NCBI RefSeq assembly: GCF_000820085.1 | Contig: NZ_CDBN01000098.1 | Location: 62,001 to 126,000 of the forward strand | Reading direction: 5' to 3' | DNA length: 64,000 bases | Source of the DNA: Aeromonas sanarellii | GTDB taxonomy: Bacteria; Pseudomonadota; Gammaproteobacteria; Enterobacterales; Aeromonadaceae | In this document: piece by piece, positions 17,867-26,750 of the stretch | Layout of the letters: each line of letters opens with the position of its first letter | How positions within the stretch are numbered: position 1 is the stretch's first letter | The notes under the pieces: generated by a model | Databases searched by the model: none | What the model was told of the DNA's origin: nothing | Seen by the model: the letters and a program-made list of their open reading frames with translations, nothing else | Made by a program: the position numbers and the translations under genes

Positions 17867-18150
17867 CCATCAGGCGGCACCCCATCAAGCGTTGGTTGCT
17901 GGCGCAGCAAGCTGCCGGGGATAAGCCCCTTGCGAGGAGGCAAGATAAAACTCTAGTCATTTGAATGAATGCAGCATGAGTCCTGCACCACACAGGCATC
18001 AGGCAGCATTTCCAAAATGAACAGAGTATGAAGAATCGCCTCAGAAGGGCTTCAGACACCGTCAGGCATCATGGCGTCACACTTGGATGGCACGGCTCAT
18101 CCCTCATCCAGGTGGCACCCATGTGACGCTTCCAATCTGTCTTTTTCCCC

Positions 18151-18175
18151 GCGCCTCCCCAGAGGCGCTTTTTTT
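18151..18175 (+). terminator. Strong rho-independent terminator, possible small-RNA end
   Basis: The stem GCGCCTC/GAGGCGC with loop CCCA is followed by seven T and preceded by CTTTTTCCCC. A U-rich segment, stem and U7 tail resemble an Hfq-type sRNA 3' module. Confidence 0.8.
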
Positions 18176-18192
18176 GTCCGTCGTCCGGCCAC

Positions 18193-18215
18193 AAAAAAGC
18201 CCGCCGAAGCGGGCT
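18193..18215 (-). terminator. Terminator after the first CNT transporter gene
   Basis: On the minus strand the stem AGCCCGC/GCGGGCT with loop TTCG is followed by TTTTT. Confidence 0.88.
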
Positions 18216-18234
18216 CCTGTCCGATGCGTTGGCA

Positions 18235-19431
18235 TCAGAGCGCGAGGAACAACCCCGCCAGGGAGGCGCTCATCAGGTTCGCCAGCACCCCCGCCAGGAT
18301 GGCGCGCATGCCGTAGCGGGCGATGAAGGACTTGCGCTCCGGCACCATGGCCCCCAGGCCGCCGATGAGGATCGCCATGGAGGAGATGTTGGCAAAACCG
18401 CACAGGGCGAAGGTGACGATGGCCTTGCTCGACTCGTTCAGTGTCTGATCCTGTACCAGGGCGATGAAGGCGACGAACTCGTTGATGACGATCTTGGTGC
18501 CGATAAGCGCACCAGCCGCCTGGGCCTGCTCCCAGGGCACCCCGATGAGCCAGGAGACGGGGGCAAACAGCCAGCCCAGGATGATCTGGAAGCTCAACTC
18601 CAGCCCCACCAGGTCACCGGCCCAGCCCAGCAGGCCGTTGAGCAGGGCGATCACCCCGACGAAGGCCAGCAGGGTGGCCCCCACGGCAACCGCGATGTTG
18701 AGACCCGCCATGGCGCCATCGGCGGCCGCTTCAATGACGTTGGTGGCGCGGGGGATCTCCACGTCCTCGTGATGATCCACCTCTTCGGCAGCGGGCGGCA
18801 CCAGGATCTTGGCCATGGCGAGCCCCGCAGGCGCGGACATGAAGGCGGCGGCGATCAGGTACTTCAGCTCGACCCCGATGCTGGCGTACCCCACCAGGGT
18901 GCCACCGGCCACCGAGGCCAGGCCGCAGCTCATCACGGCGAAGAACTGGGAGTCGGACATCCTGGAGAGATAGGGTTTGACCACCAGGGGCGCTTCCACC
19001 ATGCCGACGAAGATGTTGGCGGTGGCGGAGAGGCTCTCGGCGCGGCCGGTACCCAGCAATTTCTGCAGTCCGCCGCCAAGCAGGGCGATGACTTTGGGCA
19101 TCAGGCCGATGTGGTAGAGGATGGCGATCACGGCAGAGAAGAAGATGATCACCGGCAGCACGTTGAAGGCGAAGATGAAGCCCAGCTTGAACTTGGCCAG
19201 ATCCCCGAACAGGAAGGCGATCCCCTCCTGGCCGTAACCGATGACGCTGCTGACGCTTTCGCTGACGCCGTTGAGCGCCTGCTGGCCGGCGGGCAGCCAG
19301 AGCACCAGGGCGGCGAAGAGCACTTGCAGGCAGAGGGCGAAGCCTACTGTTCGCAACGGGATACGACGACGATTATCGGAGCAGAGTGCGGCCAGGGCCA
19401 GGATGCTCAGGATACCAAGCAGGGCGATCAT
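18235..19431 (-). CDS. Concentrative nucleoside transporter (NupC/NupX-like CNT)
   Basis: A 398-residue inner-membrane nucleoside symporter with Nucleos_tra2 features: [21 protein letters not shown], cut here as [15 protein letters not shown], then FVGMVEAPLVVKPYL and IVINEFVAFIAL. It is a paralogue of the second CNT gene in this window. I chose ATG 19431 (MIALLGILSILALAALC) over the longer frame to 19491. A LacI/PurR/CytR-like operator lies upstream, after the LysR gene. Which nucleosides it carries cannot be read from sequence. Confidence 0.88.
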   Translation of the reverse strand: MIALLGILSILALAALCSDNRRRIPLRTVGFALCLQVLFAALVLWLPAGQQALNGVSESVSSVIGYGQEGIAFLFGDLAKFKLGFIFAFNVLPVIIFFSAVIAILYHIGLMPKVIALLGGGLQKLLGTGRAESLSATANIFVGMVEAPLVVKPYLSRMSDSQFFAVMSCGLASVAGGTLVGYASIGVELKYLIAAAFMSAPAGLAMAKILVPPAAEEVDHHEDVEIPRATNVIEAAADGAMAGLNIAVAVGATLLAFVGVIALLNGLLGWAGDLVGLELSFQIILGWLFAPVSWLIGVPWEQAQAAGALIGTKIVINEFVAFIALVQDQTLNESSKAIVTFALCGFANISSMAILIGGLGAMVPERKSFIARYGMRAILAGVLANLMSASLAGLFLAL

Positions 19432-19520
19432 GGGGATTCCATCCAGTGGGGCAAAAGATGGGCGCGGATTCTGCTCCCCTGCCCTCGCCACTGCAAGCCA
19501 GCCTGGTTACAACCCTGTTA

Positions 19521-19534
19521 GCAAAAACGTTTGC
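19521..19534. promoter_or_regulatory. LacI-family (PurR/CytR-like) operator upstream of the CNT gene
   Basis: GCAAAAACGTTTGC has a perfect AAACGTTT centre and a full right half CGTTTGC of the PurR-type operator GCAAACGTTTGC. TTGCA and GTTGC half-sites typical of CytR surround it. It lies 90 bp before the transporter start. Confidence 0.5.
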
Positions 19535-19613
19535 ACGATATCGGTTGCGTCAACTGATTGATTTGACTCGACTTTGAAGCCGGACTCAAGCCAGCGTTCT
19601 TGCATGGAAACGA

Positions 19614-20570
19614 TCATTCCTCCAGGCCGGACAATTTGCCCCCGAGCCAGGGGGCCAGCCGCTGCGCCCAGTAGGGCTCGGGTCCGAAGCACTCCTTGAG
19701 GAAGTCGATGAAGAGGCGGATCTTGGGGTCCAGATGCTCTCGCCTGGCATAGACGGCGTGCACCGCCATCTTCTGGTTCGGTTGCCACTGGGGAAGCAGG
19801 GGGATGAGCTGGCCGGACTGCAACTCCTTGTCCAGCAGGTAGTTGGCCACATAGGCGATGCCGAGCCCGGCCAGAGCGGCGTCCCGTACCGCCTCAGCCA
19901 GATCCACCCGGTAGTTGCCCGCCACCTGCACCGTCTGCCGCTCCTTGCCCTGGCGAAACGACCACTCGTGGTAGCGCCGCTCCCGGCTCTGGTAGGTGAT
20001 GCAGTTGTGGCGGGCCAGATCCCTCGGATGCAGCGGCGTGCCGTGACTCAGCAGATAGTCCGGCGAGGCCACCAGCACGAAGCCGATGTCCGCCAACCGC
20101 TGCCCCACCAGGGCCTCAGGCTTGTCCTCGTAGGTGGTGATCCAGAGATCCAGCCCCTCGTCCACCAGGTTGGTGCGGTGATCGAACAGGGACACCTCCA
20201 GCTCCAGATCCGGGTAGCGCGCCTGAAACGCCTTGAGCCGCGGGATCACGTGCAGTCGGCCGAAGGACTGGCCCACCCCCAGGTGGAGCACGCCGCTCAC
20301 CTTGCCGCGGCGCTCCGCCACCATGGATTCCGCCTCCAGCGCCACCGCCACCAGAGCGCGGCAGTGGCGGGCATACTCCTGACCCAGTTCGGTGAGCGCG
20401 AAGCGGCGGGTGGTGCGCTGCACCAGCTGGGCCCCGAGCGCCGTTTCCAGCAGGGCGAGCTGCTTGCTGATGTGGGACTTGGAGACCCCGAGCCGGCGTG
20501 CGGCCGCCGAGATACCCTGCTCGCGGACCAGGGCGTCGAAGATCACCATTTGGGGAAGACGTTGCAGCAC
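19614..20570 (-). CDS. LysR-family transcriptional regulator
   Basis: A 318-residue LTTR: N-terminal winged helix (ISAAARRLGVSKSHISKQLA) and C-terminal LysR substrate domain (from about 90). The frame opens with GTG at 20570; no good ribosome-binding site is visible, and ATG 20549 is an alternative. It resembles the CrgA/DsdC-like group with an aromatic-rich effector domain, but no target can be named. It is co-oriented with the CNT gene and with the upstream peroxidase gene. Confidence 0.88.
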   Translation of the reverse strand: MLQRLPQMVIFDALVREQGISAAARRLGVSKSHISKQLALLETALGAQLVQRTTRRFALTELGQEYARHCRALVAVALEAESMVAERRGKVSGVLHLGVGQSFGRLHVIPRLKAFQARYPDLELEVSLFDHRTNLVDEGLDLWITTYEDKPEALVGQRLADIGFVLVASPDYLLSHGTPLHPRDLARHNCITYQSRERRYHEWSFRQGKERQTVQVAGNYRVDLAEAVRDAALAGLGIAYVANYLLDKELQSGQLIPLLPQWQPNQKMAVHAVYARREHLDPKIRLFIDFLKECFGPEPYWAQRLAPWLGGKLSGLEE

Positions 20571-20632
20571 GGCATAACCAGGGTGGATGGCGGGCCCCTC
20601 ATTATTCCAGAGCCGCCCGCCGTGGGATAGGG

Positions 20633-21169
20633 TCAGCGCCCGAGCGCCTCGAGGATCTGCCGCTTGAGAGGGTCGTCGGCCGGATTCTGGTTGGCGCCAT
20701 AGCTCGCAATCAGCTTGCCATCGCGGCCCACCAGGTATTTGTGGAAGTTCCAGTTGGGGGCGTCACCGTCGGCGGCGGCCGCCAGCCCCTTGAACAGGGG
20801 CACCGCATCCGAGCCACGCACCGCCACCCGGTTGAACATGGGGAAGGTCACCCCGTAGTCGCGCCGGCACACCTCGGCGGTCTTGTTCTCGTTGCCCGCC
20901 TCCTGCCAGAAGTCGTTGGAGGGGAAGCCCAGCACCATCAGCCCCTTCTCCTTGTAACCCTGGTAGAGCGCCTCCAGATCCCGGAACTGGCCGCTGTACC
21001 CGCAGTAGGAGGCGGTGTTGACCACCAGCACCACCTTGCCCTCGGTCAGCCGGCAGAGGTTGTGGCGCTGGGTGCTGTTGAGCTCCCGCATCTCCACGTT
21101 GAAGTAGTCGGGGCAGGCGGCGGACGCCGCGCCCGAGCCGAGCAACAACAGCAGGGTGAACCATTTCAT
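20633..21169 (-). CDS. Exported glutathione peroxidase-family protein
   Basis: A 178-residue thiol peroxidase with a signal peptide (MKWFTLLLLLGSGAASA), placing it in the periplasm. The peroxidatic Cys is in NTASYCGYSGQF (Cys replaces selenocysteine), with FPSNDFWQEAG and the catalytic Trp in PNWNFHKYLV. E. coli BtuE is the nearest familiar relative, though it is smaller and cytoplasmic/periplasmic. ATG 21169 has AGGAG nine bases upstream; the long frame to 21535 overlaps the neighbour and is rejected. The reductant is probably a thioredoxin-like protein. Confidence 0.88.
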   Translation of the reverse strand: MKWFTLLLLLGSGAASAACPDYFNVEMRELNSTQRHNLCRLTEGKVVLVVNTASYCGYSGQFRDLEALYQGYKEKGLMVLGFPSNDFWQEAGNENKTAEVCRRDYGVTFPMFNRVAVRGSDAVPLFKGLAAAADGDAPNWNFHKYLVGRDGKLIASYGANQNPADDPLKRQILEALGR

Positions 21170-21228
21170 CGACGTGACTCCTCGGGTTTTCTCCATCATA
21201 CGCAAGATCCCCGAACCTGGTTCAGGGA

Positions 21229-21792
21229 TCAGTGCAGCGGGATCCCGGTCAGCCAGCCGTGGCCCCAGAAGATGAGCAGGGCCGTGAGCGCCAGCCCGGC
21301 CCCCAGGCTGATCCCGGTCCCCTGCCAGCTCGCCTCGGGCCGCGGCTTCTGCTGCCAGTCCCGCACCGAAATCCAGACGATGCTGACCAGTGCCCAGAGG
21401 CCGATGCCGCCGAACAGCACCAGGGAGCGGGCCTCGCTGTTGACCGTCAGATGGGCCCCCGACCAGAGCAGCACCCCGAGCAGTTGGGGATGCACCAGCC
21501 AGCGCCGGAAATGGTTCGCGCCCTGGCCTGCGCACAGCAGGATCAGCGAGACGGGCATGGCCACCATCACCAGAGTCGGCCCACAGGGAGGCAGGAAATA
21601 GAGCGGCAACGGGCTGGCGCTGCGCCAGCCGGCGAGGATGCAGCCGATGGCGACGAACACCAGCAGCGAGAAGAGCCCCTTGTAGCGGTTCTCCCCCAGC
21701 CGCTCACGCAGACGGGCGCGATGGGTCGCGGCGAAACAGGGATAGAGGTGCGTCAGGGCAAACAACACTACCCCCAGGGTCAGCAGGATCAT
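21229..21792 (-). CDS. NnrU-family membrane protein
   Basis: A 187-residue polytopic protein with about five hydrophobic segments, beginning MILLTLGVVLFALTHLYPCF and containing NRYKGLFSLL, the hallmark region of NnrU proteins, plus a conserved-looking VHPQLLGVLLWSGAHL. NnrU was named for nitrite/nitric oxide reduction loci, and its activity is unclear. No denitrification genes are nearby. ATG 21792 has GAGGA upstream, so the longer frame is rejected. Confidence 0.8.
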   Translation of the reverse strand: MILLTLGVVLFALTHLYPCFAATHRARLRERLGENRYKGLFSLLVFVAIGCILAGWRSASPLPLYFLPPCGPTLVMVAMPVSLILLCAGQGANHFRRWLVHPQLLGVLLWSGAHLTVNSEARSLVLFGGIGLWALVSIVWISVRDWQQKPRPEASWQGTGISLGAGLALTALLIFWGHGWLTGIPLH

Positions 21793-21891
21793 GGGTTGTT
21801 CCTCAAAGATGGCTCCTCGCAATAAGGAGATCACTATGCCGCAAAGCCCCTCGCCAGAATACAAAAACCATATAAAAGACAGCGGGATAAT

Positions 21892-21915
21892 AAAAAAGCC
21901 GATCCTGGGATCGGC
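21892..21915 (-). terminator. Terminator downstream of the glycerate operon
   Basis: On the minus strand the stem GCCGATCC/GGATCGGC is followed by TTTTTTATTAT. Confidence 0.85.
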
Positions 21916-21973
21916 AAGGTGCGTCAGAAGGTCTGCCGCGAGGCAGCCACATCCGCTACACGGGGCTGGGTGT

Positions 21974-21994
21974 GGCCGGCGCGTCGCGCCGGCC
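21974..21994. other. GC-rich perfect palindrome after glxK
   Basis: GGCCGGCGCG-T-CGCGCCGGCC, a 10-bp stem with almost no loop, lies 10 bp beyond the glxK stop and ahead of the true terminator. It lacks a U-tract, so an mRNA 3'-end stabiliser is likely. Confidence 0.6.
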
Positions 21995-22004
21995 AGGAGA
22001 GGGG

Positions 22005-23138
22005 CTATTTGCGCAATAGATAGAGGGCGGCCACGTTGCGGGCCGTGAGCTGCAGGTTGGTGGTGGCGGTGGCTAGCGCCTCCGGCAGGGACATGGCGCG
22101 GTTGACCACGGCGAACACCGCATCGAGCCCGTGCTCATGCACCACGCCGCAATCATCGGTGAGGCAGCCGGCGATGCCGATCACCGGTTTGCCGAACCGC
22201 TTGGCACAGCGGGCCACCCCGATGGGCGTCTTGCCGTGGATGCTCTGGCTGTCGATGCGCCCCTCGCCGGTGATGACGAGATCCGCGTCGGCCACTGCCT
22301 CGGCCAGTTTCAGGGCTTCGATGACGATCTGGATGCCGGGCTTGAGCTCGGCGCCGAGCAGGCCCACCAGGGCGGCGCCCATGCCACCGGCGGCCCCCGC
22401 CCCCGGGATCTCCCTGACCTGCTTGCCGAGCGCCTGCTCGATGCAATCGGCGTAGCGGGCCAGGTTGGCGTCCAGCTGCGCCACCATCCCGGGGGTCGCC
22501 CCCTTCTGCGGGCCAAACACCGCAGAGGCCCCTTTCGGACCGCAGAGCGGATTGTCCACGTCGCAGGCCACCTCGATGTGGAGCCCGGCCAGGCGAGGAT
22601 CCAGTCCGCTCAGGTCTATGGTCGCCAGCTCAGCCAGACCGGCGCCCCCCGACTCGATGGCAGAGCCATCGTCCTTGAGCAACTTGCCGCCGAGGGCCTG
22701 GATCATGCCGGCGCCGCCGTCGTTGGTGGCGCTGCCGCCAATGCCGAGGATAAGGTGAGTCACCCCCATCTCCAGCGCCGCCAGGATGAGCTCGCCGGTG
22801 CCAAAGCTCGAGGTATGCAGGGGATTGCGCCGCTCGGGTTCCACCAGATGCAGGCCGGAGGCGGCCGCCATCTCGATGACGGCCCGCTCGCCATCCCCCA
22901 GCAGACCGACGAAGCCCTGCACCCGGTTGCCGAGGGGGGCGGTCACCTCCACCGGCAGGATGCGGCCGCCGGTGGCGTCCACCAGGGACTGCACCGTCCC
23001 CTCGCCGCCATCCGCCATGGGCAGCTTGACGTAGGTGGCATCCGGCAGCACCTGCTTGAAACCGGCCTCGATGGCATCGGCCACCGCCATGGCACTGAGG
23101 CTCTCCTTGAATGAATCCGGGGCGATCACAATTTTCAT
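22005..23138 (-). CDS. glxK: Glycerate 2-kinase
   Basis: A 377-residue GarK/GlxK-family kinase that phosphorylates D-glycerate. It begins [16 protein letters not shown], with substrate motif [24 protein letters not shown] and [14 protein letters not shown], all typical of glycerate kinase type 1. It follows the GntP-type permease by 9 bp and is under the likely control of the CdaR-type regulator upstream. garK and glxK cannot be separated by sequence alone; the product position differs little for annotation. Confidence 0.93.
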   Translation of the reverse strand: MKIVIAPDSFKESLSAMAVADAIEAGFKQVLPDATYVKLPMADGGEGTVQSLVDATGGRILPVEVTAPLGNRVQGFVGLLGDGERAVIEMAAASGLHLVEPERRNPLHTSSFGTGELILAALEMGVTHLILGIGGSATNDGGAGMIQALGGKLLKDDGSAIESGGAGLAELATIDLSGLDPRLAGLHIEVACDVDNPLCGPKGASAVFGPQKGATPGMVAQLDANLARYADCIEQALGKQVREIPGAGAAGGMGAALVGLLGAELKPGIQIVIEALKLAEAVADADLVITGEGRIDSQSIHGKTPIGVARCAKRFGKPVIGIAGCLTDDCGVVHEHGLDAVFAVVNRAMSLPEALATATTNLQLTARNVAALYLLRK

Positions 23139-23147
23139 ATCAGTTCC

Positions 23148-24410
23148 TTAGGCGAGACCGAACACGCCAAACATCAGGGTGGAGACGGCGGCTATGGTCA
23201 GGCCGACGGCGGTTTCGTAGGGGATGAGCTTGAGCCGCTCGCCGACGCCCATGTGGACACTGCCCCCGGTGGCGTGGAAGAAGGAGCCGTGGGGCATGTG
23301 GTCGAACACGGTGGCCCCGGCGTGGATCATGGCGGCCCCCGCCAGGCTGCTGATGCCGAGCTCGATCAGGGTGGAGCTGAACACGTTGGAGGCGACGACG
23401 GTACCGGCGGTGGTCGAGGCGGTCGCCAGCGACATCAGGGCACCGGAGATGGGGGCCAGCAGGTAGGAAGGCAGACCGGAGGCGGTCAGGCCGCTGATCA
23501 GCACATCCTTGAGACCGGAGTTGGCGATGATGCCCGCCAGGGTACCGGTACCCAGCAGCATGATGGCCACCGGCGCCATGCGGGCCAGGCCCGAGACCGC
23601 AAACTGGTTCACCTTGCCGAACTTGCCCATCATCAGGGCGCCCACCAGACCGCCGAGGGGCAGCGCGATCAGCGGATCCACGACGATACCGGCCACAGGA
23701 CGCAGGGCCAGCAGCAGTATGGCCACCAGGGGCGCGCTGATGGCGGCGGCAAAGCCGGGCAACTTGCTGCCATCGAAGCTCACCACCTCGTCGGCCGCGA
23801 CCTTGCTGCCCCTGTTGTTCAGGCGCTTGGCGAGCCAGTAGGCCATCACCAGGCCGAACAGACCCGGGATGATGCCGGCTGCCATCACAGAGGTGAGGGG
23901 CAGGTGGAAGGCGTCAGACGCGGCGATGGCGTTGGGGTTGGGAGACATGACGTTGCCCGCCTTGCCGCCGCCTATCATGGCCAGCAGTATGGCCGCCTTG
24001 GAGAGATCGGCACGGCGGGCGATGGCGAGCGCTATGGGGGCGACCGTGATGACGGCCACGTCCACGAAGACACCGACCGCGGTCAGGATCAGGGTGGCCA
24101 GGGCCAGGGCCAGCAGGGCCCGGGTCTCGCCGAGCTTCTTGACTATGGTCTCGGCGATGGTGGTGGCGGCGCCCGATTCGATGAGCACGCCCGCCAGTAC
24201 CCCCGCCGCCAGGATCCGCATCACCGCCGTGGTGATCCCCTGGGCGCCGCCGATCATCAGGGCGACGGTCTGGGTCAGATCGGCGCCGCCGATCAGGCCG
24301 CCGGCCAGGGCACCGACTATCATGCCGTAGGCGGGCGGCACCTTCTTCAGGATCAGGAAGATGGCGATGGAGAGCGCGGCGAGAGCGCCGAGCGCGGATA
24401 CAGGGATCAT
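23148..24410 (-). CDS. GntP-family sugar-acid:H+ symporter (probable glycerate/gluconate permease)
   Basis: A 420-residue inner-membrane protein with 12 or more hydrophobic segments, GntP signatures (GGGKAGNVMSPNPNAIAASD) and HMPHGSFFHATGG near the C-terminus. Its partner glycerate kinase and CdaR-like regulator suggest D-glycerate or a related sugar acid as substrate; that is an inference. ATG 24410 (MIPVSALG) is preferred, with AAGGT before it; an in-frame GTG lies nine bases upstream. Confidence 0.9.
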   Translation of the reverse strand: MIPVSALGALAALSIAIFLILKKVPPAYGMIVGALAGGLIGGADLTQTVALMIGGAQGITTAVMRILAAGVLAGVLIESGAATTIAETIVKKLGETRALLALALATLILTAVGVFVDVAVITVAPIALAIARRADLSKAAILLAMIGGGKAGNVMSPNPNAIAASDAFHLPLTSVMAAGIIPGLFGLVMAYWLAKRLNNRGSKVAADEVVSFDGSKLPGFAAAISAPLVAILLLALRPVAGIVVDPLIALPLGGLVGALMMGKFGKVNQFAVSGLARMAPVAIMLLGTGTLAGIIANSGLKDVLISGLTASGLPSYLLAPISGALMSLATASTTAGTVVASNVFSSTLIELGISSLAGAAMIHAGATVFDHMPHGSFFHATGGSVHMGVGERLKLIPYETAVGLTIAAVSTLMFGVFGLA

Positions 24411-24529
24411 GACGGGCACCTTTTGTTGTAATGAGTGGCCGCCATTATGGGGATCCCGGGCCAGAATGCTTTGGTCAGAAAGCCAAACTTTTCGCTGCCA
24501 TCCCGATTGTTTTTGTTCAATCGAACAAA

Positions 24530-25645
24530 TCAGCCGTCGAGATTCAGGCCGAGATAGAGCAGGAATTTGTCGTCTAACTTGTTGAAACTCAAGCCTGTTA
24601 TCTGCTCTATCCGGGTCAGCCGGTAGCGCAGGGTGTTGGGATGGATGAACAGGGCTTCGGCACAGGGATGCAGATCACAATCCTGCAAGAAATACTGGCG
24701 CAGCGTCTTCTGCAGTACCCCCTTGGCGTCCTCCCTTGCCAGCCTGAGCAGGGGGGCGCGCAGCTGATCCGCCTGCCAGGAGTCCGCCAGGCTGCCGAGC
24801 AGCACCGGCAGCCGGTAATCCTCGAAGAAGTAGACCTGCTTGCGCGGCGCCTGGCGCATGCCCCGGCGCAAGGTGTCCCGCGCCGTCTGGTAGGAGAGCG
24901 CCAGCCCTTCGATCCCGGCGAAGTAATCACCCACCCCGATGCGCACCCGAAAGTGGGGGATACGGGTCAGCAACTGCCTGATGCGGCTACGCTCCTGCGC
25001 CGACTGCCAGACGCCTTCACTGAGCTGGGCCGGTTTGAGCACCACTATCTCGTCCAGGCCGTTGATGGCCACCAGGTTGTCCCGCTCCGGATTCTCCAGC
25101 AGATGCACCAGTTCCCGCAGACGGGCGGGCTCCGCCTCCTCCAGCGCCAGCACGGCCACCACCCTGGGCTGGGCCAGATCCAGCTCGAGGAAGCGGGCCG
25201 CCTGCTGCAACTGATCGGCCCGCCCCTCGCCGCGAATGAGCTGCAGCACCAGCTCCTCCTTGTGGCGCTTGTCCCACTGCAACTGCTCGGTGAGCGCCGC
25301 CTGCTCCAGGATAAGCTCGGCGGTCATACGCACCAGCTCGGCGTAAGCACGAACGATGTCCGGATCCCCCGAGATGCCGATGACCCCGAGCAGCTCCCCC
25401 TGATAGGCGATGGGCAGGTTGATACCGGGCCTCACCCCCTTGAGCTGGCGGGCGGTGGCGTCGCTGATCTCCACCACCCGGTTCTCGGTCAGGGCCAGTA
25501 CGGCCCCCTCGTGGCGCTGGTGCAGCCGCTCCGGGTTGCCGGAGGCGATGATCAGGCCCCGCTCGTCCATCACGTTGACCGAGAACGATAGTATCTTCAT
25601 CGCCCTGCTCACTATCTGCCGGGCCAGGGTCTCGTTTAGCTGCAT
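24530..25645 (-). CDS. cdaR: Sugar diacid regulator CdaR
   Basis: A 371-residue activator: N-terminal Diacid_rec sensor domain (MQLNETLARQIVSRAMKILS; GIGISGDPDIVRAYAEL), a central GGDEF-like CdaR domain, and a C-terminal PucR-type helix-turn-helix (FIHPNTLRYRLTRIEQITGL). In E. coli, CdaR activates galactarate, glucarate and glycerate genes when glycerate is present. Here it directly precedes the permease-kinase pair in the same direction, 119 bp apart. Confidence 0.92.
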   Translation of the reverse strand: MQLNETLARQIVSRAMKILSFSVNVMDERGLIIASGNPERLHQRHEGAVLALTENRVVEISDATARQLKGVRPGINLPIAYQGELLGVIGISGDPDIVRAYAELVRMTAELILEQAALTEQLQWDKRHKEELVLQLIRGEGRADQLQQAARFLELDLAQPRVVAVLALEEAEPARLRELVHLLENPERDNLVAINGLDEIVVLKPAQLSEGVWQSAQERSRIRQLLTRIPHFRVRIGVGDYFAGIEGLALSYQTARDTLRRGMRQAPRKQVYFFEDYRLPVLLGSLADSWQADQLRAPLLRLAREDAKGVLQKTLRQYFLQDCDLHPCAEALFIHPNTLRYRLTRIEQITGLSFNKLDDKFLLYLGLNLDG

Positions 25646-25713
25646 AACATCTCCAACACGGGGACCGGGCTGGCTGTAAAGTGCCGGCGCCGGGGCAAAG
25701 ATCCCACATCTTC

Positions 25714-25742
25714 AAGACAAGTGCGGGGGGGATCGCTAGAAT
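25714..25742 (+). promoter_or_regulatory. Candidate sigma-70 promoter for yacL
   Basis: -35 AAGACA (25714-25719), 17-bp spacer and -10 TAGAAT (25737-25742). The leader to yacL would be about 93 nt. Confidence 0.5.
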
Positions 25743-25841
25743 AGGCCACTTTACGCCATCTGTGCCCCGCCCTGGATCAGGGATCCGGCGTCATGCCGCA
25801 CCGTGGCAGGGTGGCTCCACCCATCCGGTATGGACTCCGCT

Positions 25842-26216
25842 ATGGATTATGAATTTCGCCGCGACCCGTTCGGTGGCTATCGCGCCCGGTTCTCCATGGG
25901 CCACGAGGCCATAGGCCAGTGGCTGATCGACGAAGTGGGCAAGGACGAGGAGAAGCTCGACGAGCTGTTCGCCATCATCGACCAGCTCTCCGGCCGGACC
26001 CGCACCGAATATCGGCTGCTCGGCGGCGACTACTCCCTGCTGCTGACCCACGAGGAGGCCGAGGTGAAGGCCAATGTCCTCAATATCGAGCAGGACGCGG
26101 ATCTCGACGATCTCTCCTACTACGATGATGAACAGCTGGCCATGTGCGGGCTGGAAGACTTTGCCCAGGTGCTTGTCTCCTGGCGCGCCTTTATCCGCAA
26201 TGAGGATATGGGCTGA
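25842..26216 (+). CDS. yacL: UPF0231 family protein YacL
   Basis: A 124-residue acidic cytoplasmic protein matching E. coli YacL from the start (MDYEFRRDPFGGY; SMGHEAIGQWL; YYDDEQLAMCGLEDF). No biochemical function is established for the family. I rejected the longer frame (from 25803) because YacL proteins begin MDYEF. The ribosome-binding site is weak. Confidence 0.9.
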   Translation: MDYEFRRDPFGGYRARFSMGHEAIGQWLIDEVGKDEEKLDELFAIIDQLSGRTRTEYRLLGGDYSLLLTHEEAEVKANVLNIEQDADLDDLSYYDDEQLAMCGLEDFAQVLVSWRAFIRNEDMG

Positions 26217-26266
26217 TCTCTCATATTTCGGGCGAGCATGCCCATTGCAACCCAACAGGATTGACT

Positions 26267-26557
26267 ATGTCTATTTACGATTTTGATGACGAACTGCCGG
26301 AAGACGAACAGGATCAACCGAAGAAAGCCGCCCAGCCCAAGAAGAAGGGCAAGCAGGTGCTGAATACCCAGGTCAACCTGAGCCCCCGAGACGCCAGCCG
26401 CCTGAACGGCATGCACGTGGAGGCCATCACCACCCTGGACGACGTCAGCCTGCCGAAGAACGTGATCTTCAAGGCCGGACTCATCGCCCTGGGCGAGCTG
26501 GAAGCGAGCAAGCGTGCCGACATCATCGCCCGGGTCATCGCCGAATCCGGCCGTTAA
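26267..26557 (+). CDS. Conserved hypothetical protein, 96 aa
   Basis: Not recognised. The N-terminal 35 residues are acidic, then lysine-rich and probably disordered (DDELPEDEQDQPKKAAQPKKK). The C-terminal part (residues 40-96: NLSPRDASRLNGMHVEAITT, VSLPKNVIFKAGLIALGELE) is helical and looks like a small ribbon-helix-helix or similar DNA/RNA-binding fold, but no family signature is certain. ATG 26267 has AGGA six bases upstream. It lies 50 bp after yacL and is followed by a terminator, so the two likely form one unit. Confidence 0.75.
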   Translation: MSIYDFDDELPEDEQDQPKKAAQPKKKGKQVLNTQVNLSPRDASRLNGMHVEAITTLDDVSLPKNVIFKAGLIALGELEASKRADIIARVIAESGR

Positions 26558-26600
26558 TCTGGCTTGGGCCCCGTCAGCCTGGCCACCACCTCTCCCCAAA

Positions 26601-26625
26601 GCCGGAGCCTCAGCTCCGGCTTTTT
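26601..26625 (+). terminator. Terminator after the yacL unit
   Basis: The stem GCCGGAGC/GCTCCGGC with loop CTCA is followed by TTTTT. Confidence 0.92.
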
Positions 26626-26750
26626 ATTGTCCAAGCCGGTCAGAACCCTCGGCAAGATAGTGCATCCAGGGCTCCGACCAGTCCATTGCGCCTTGTGCAA
26701 GAGGAAGCAGCTCGTTAAGGTGCGCCCCTTGGAACCAACAAGGAGACTCA

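Larger units (their letters stand above)
17867..18234. other. Gene-free stretch between ogt and the CNT gene
   Basis: Holds a diverged repeat of the ogt 3' end (17872-17921, copying 17791-17847, still reading HPIKRWLLA in another frame), about 220 bp with no credible protein, a U-rich segment, a strong + strand terminator at 18151-18175 and the minus-strand terminator of the CNT gene at 18193-18215. The + terminator lies about 285 bp beyond ogt, so it could end a long ogt transcript or a separate small RNA. No clear promoter was found. Confidence 0.6.

Noticed and set aside
17611..17964. 117-codon + strand frame over ogt reading into the repeat
   Set aside because: It is an out-of-frame reading of ogt; its only interest is the duplicated ogt end, recorded separately.
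20633..21535. 300-codon version of the glutathione peroxidase gene
   Set aside because: The extension overlaps the neighbouring NnrU gene; a signal peptide and ribosome-binding site place the start at 21169.
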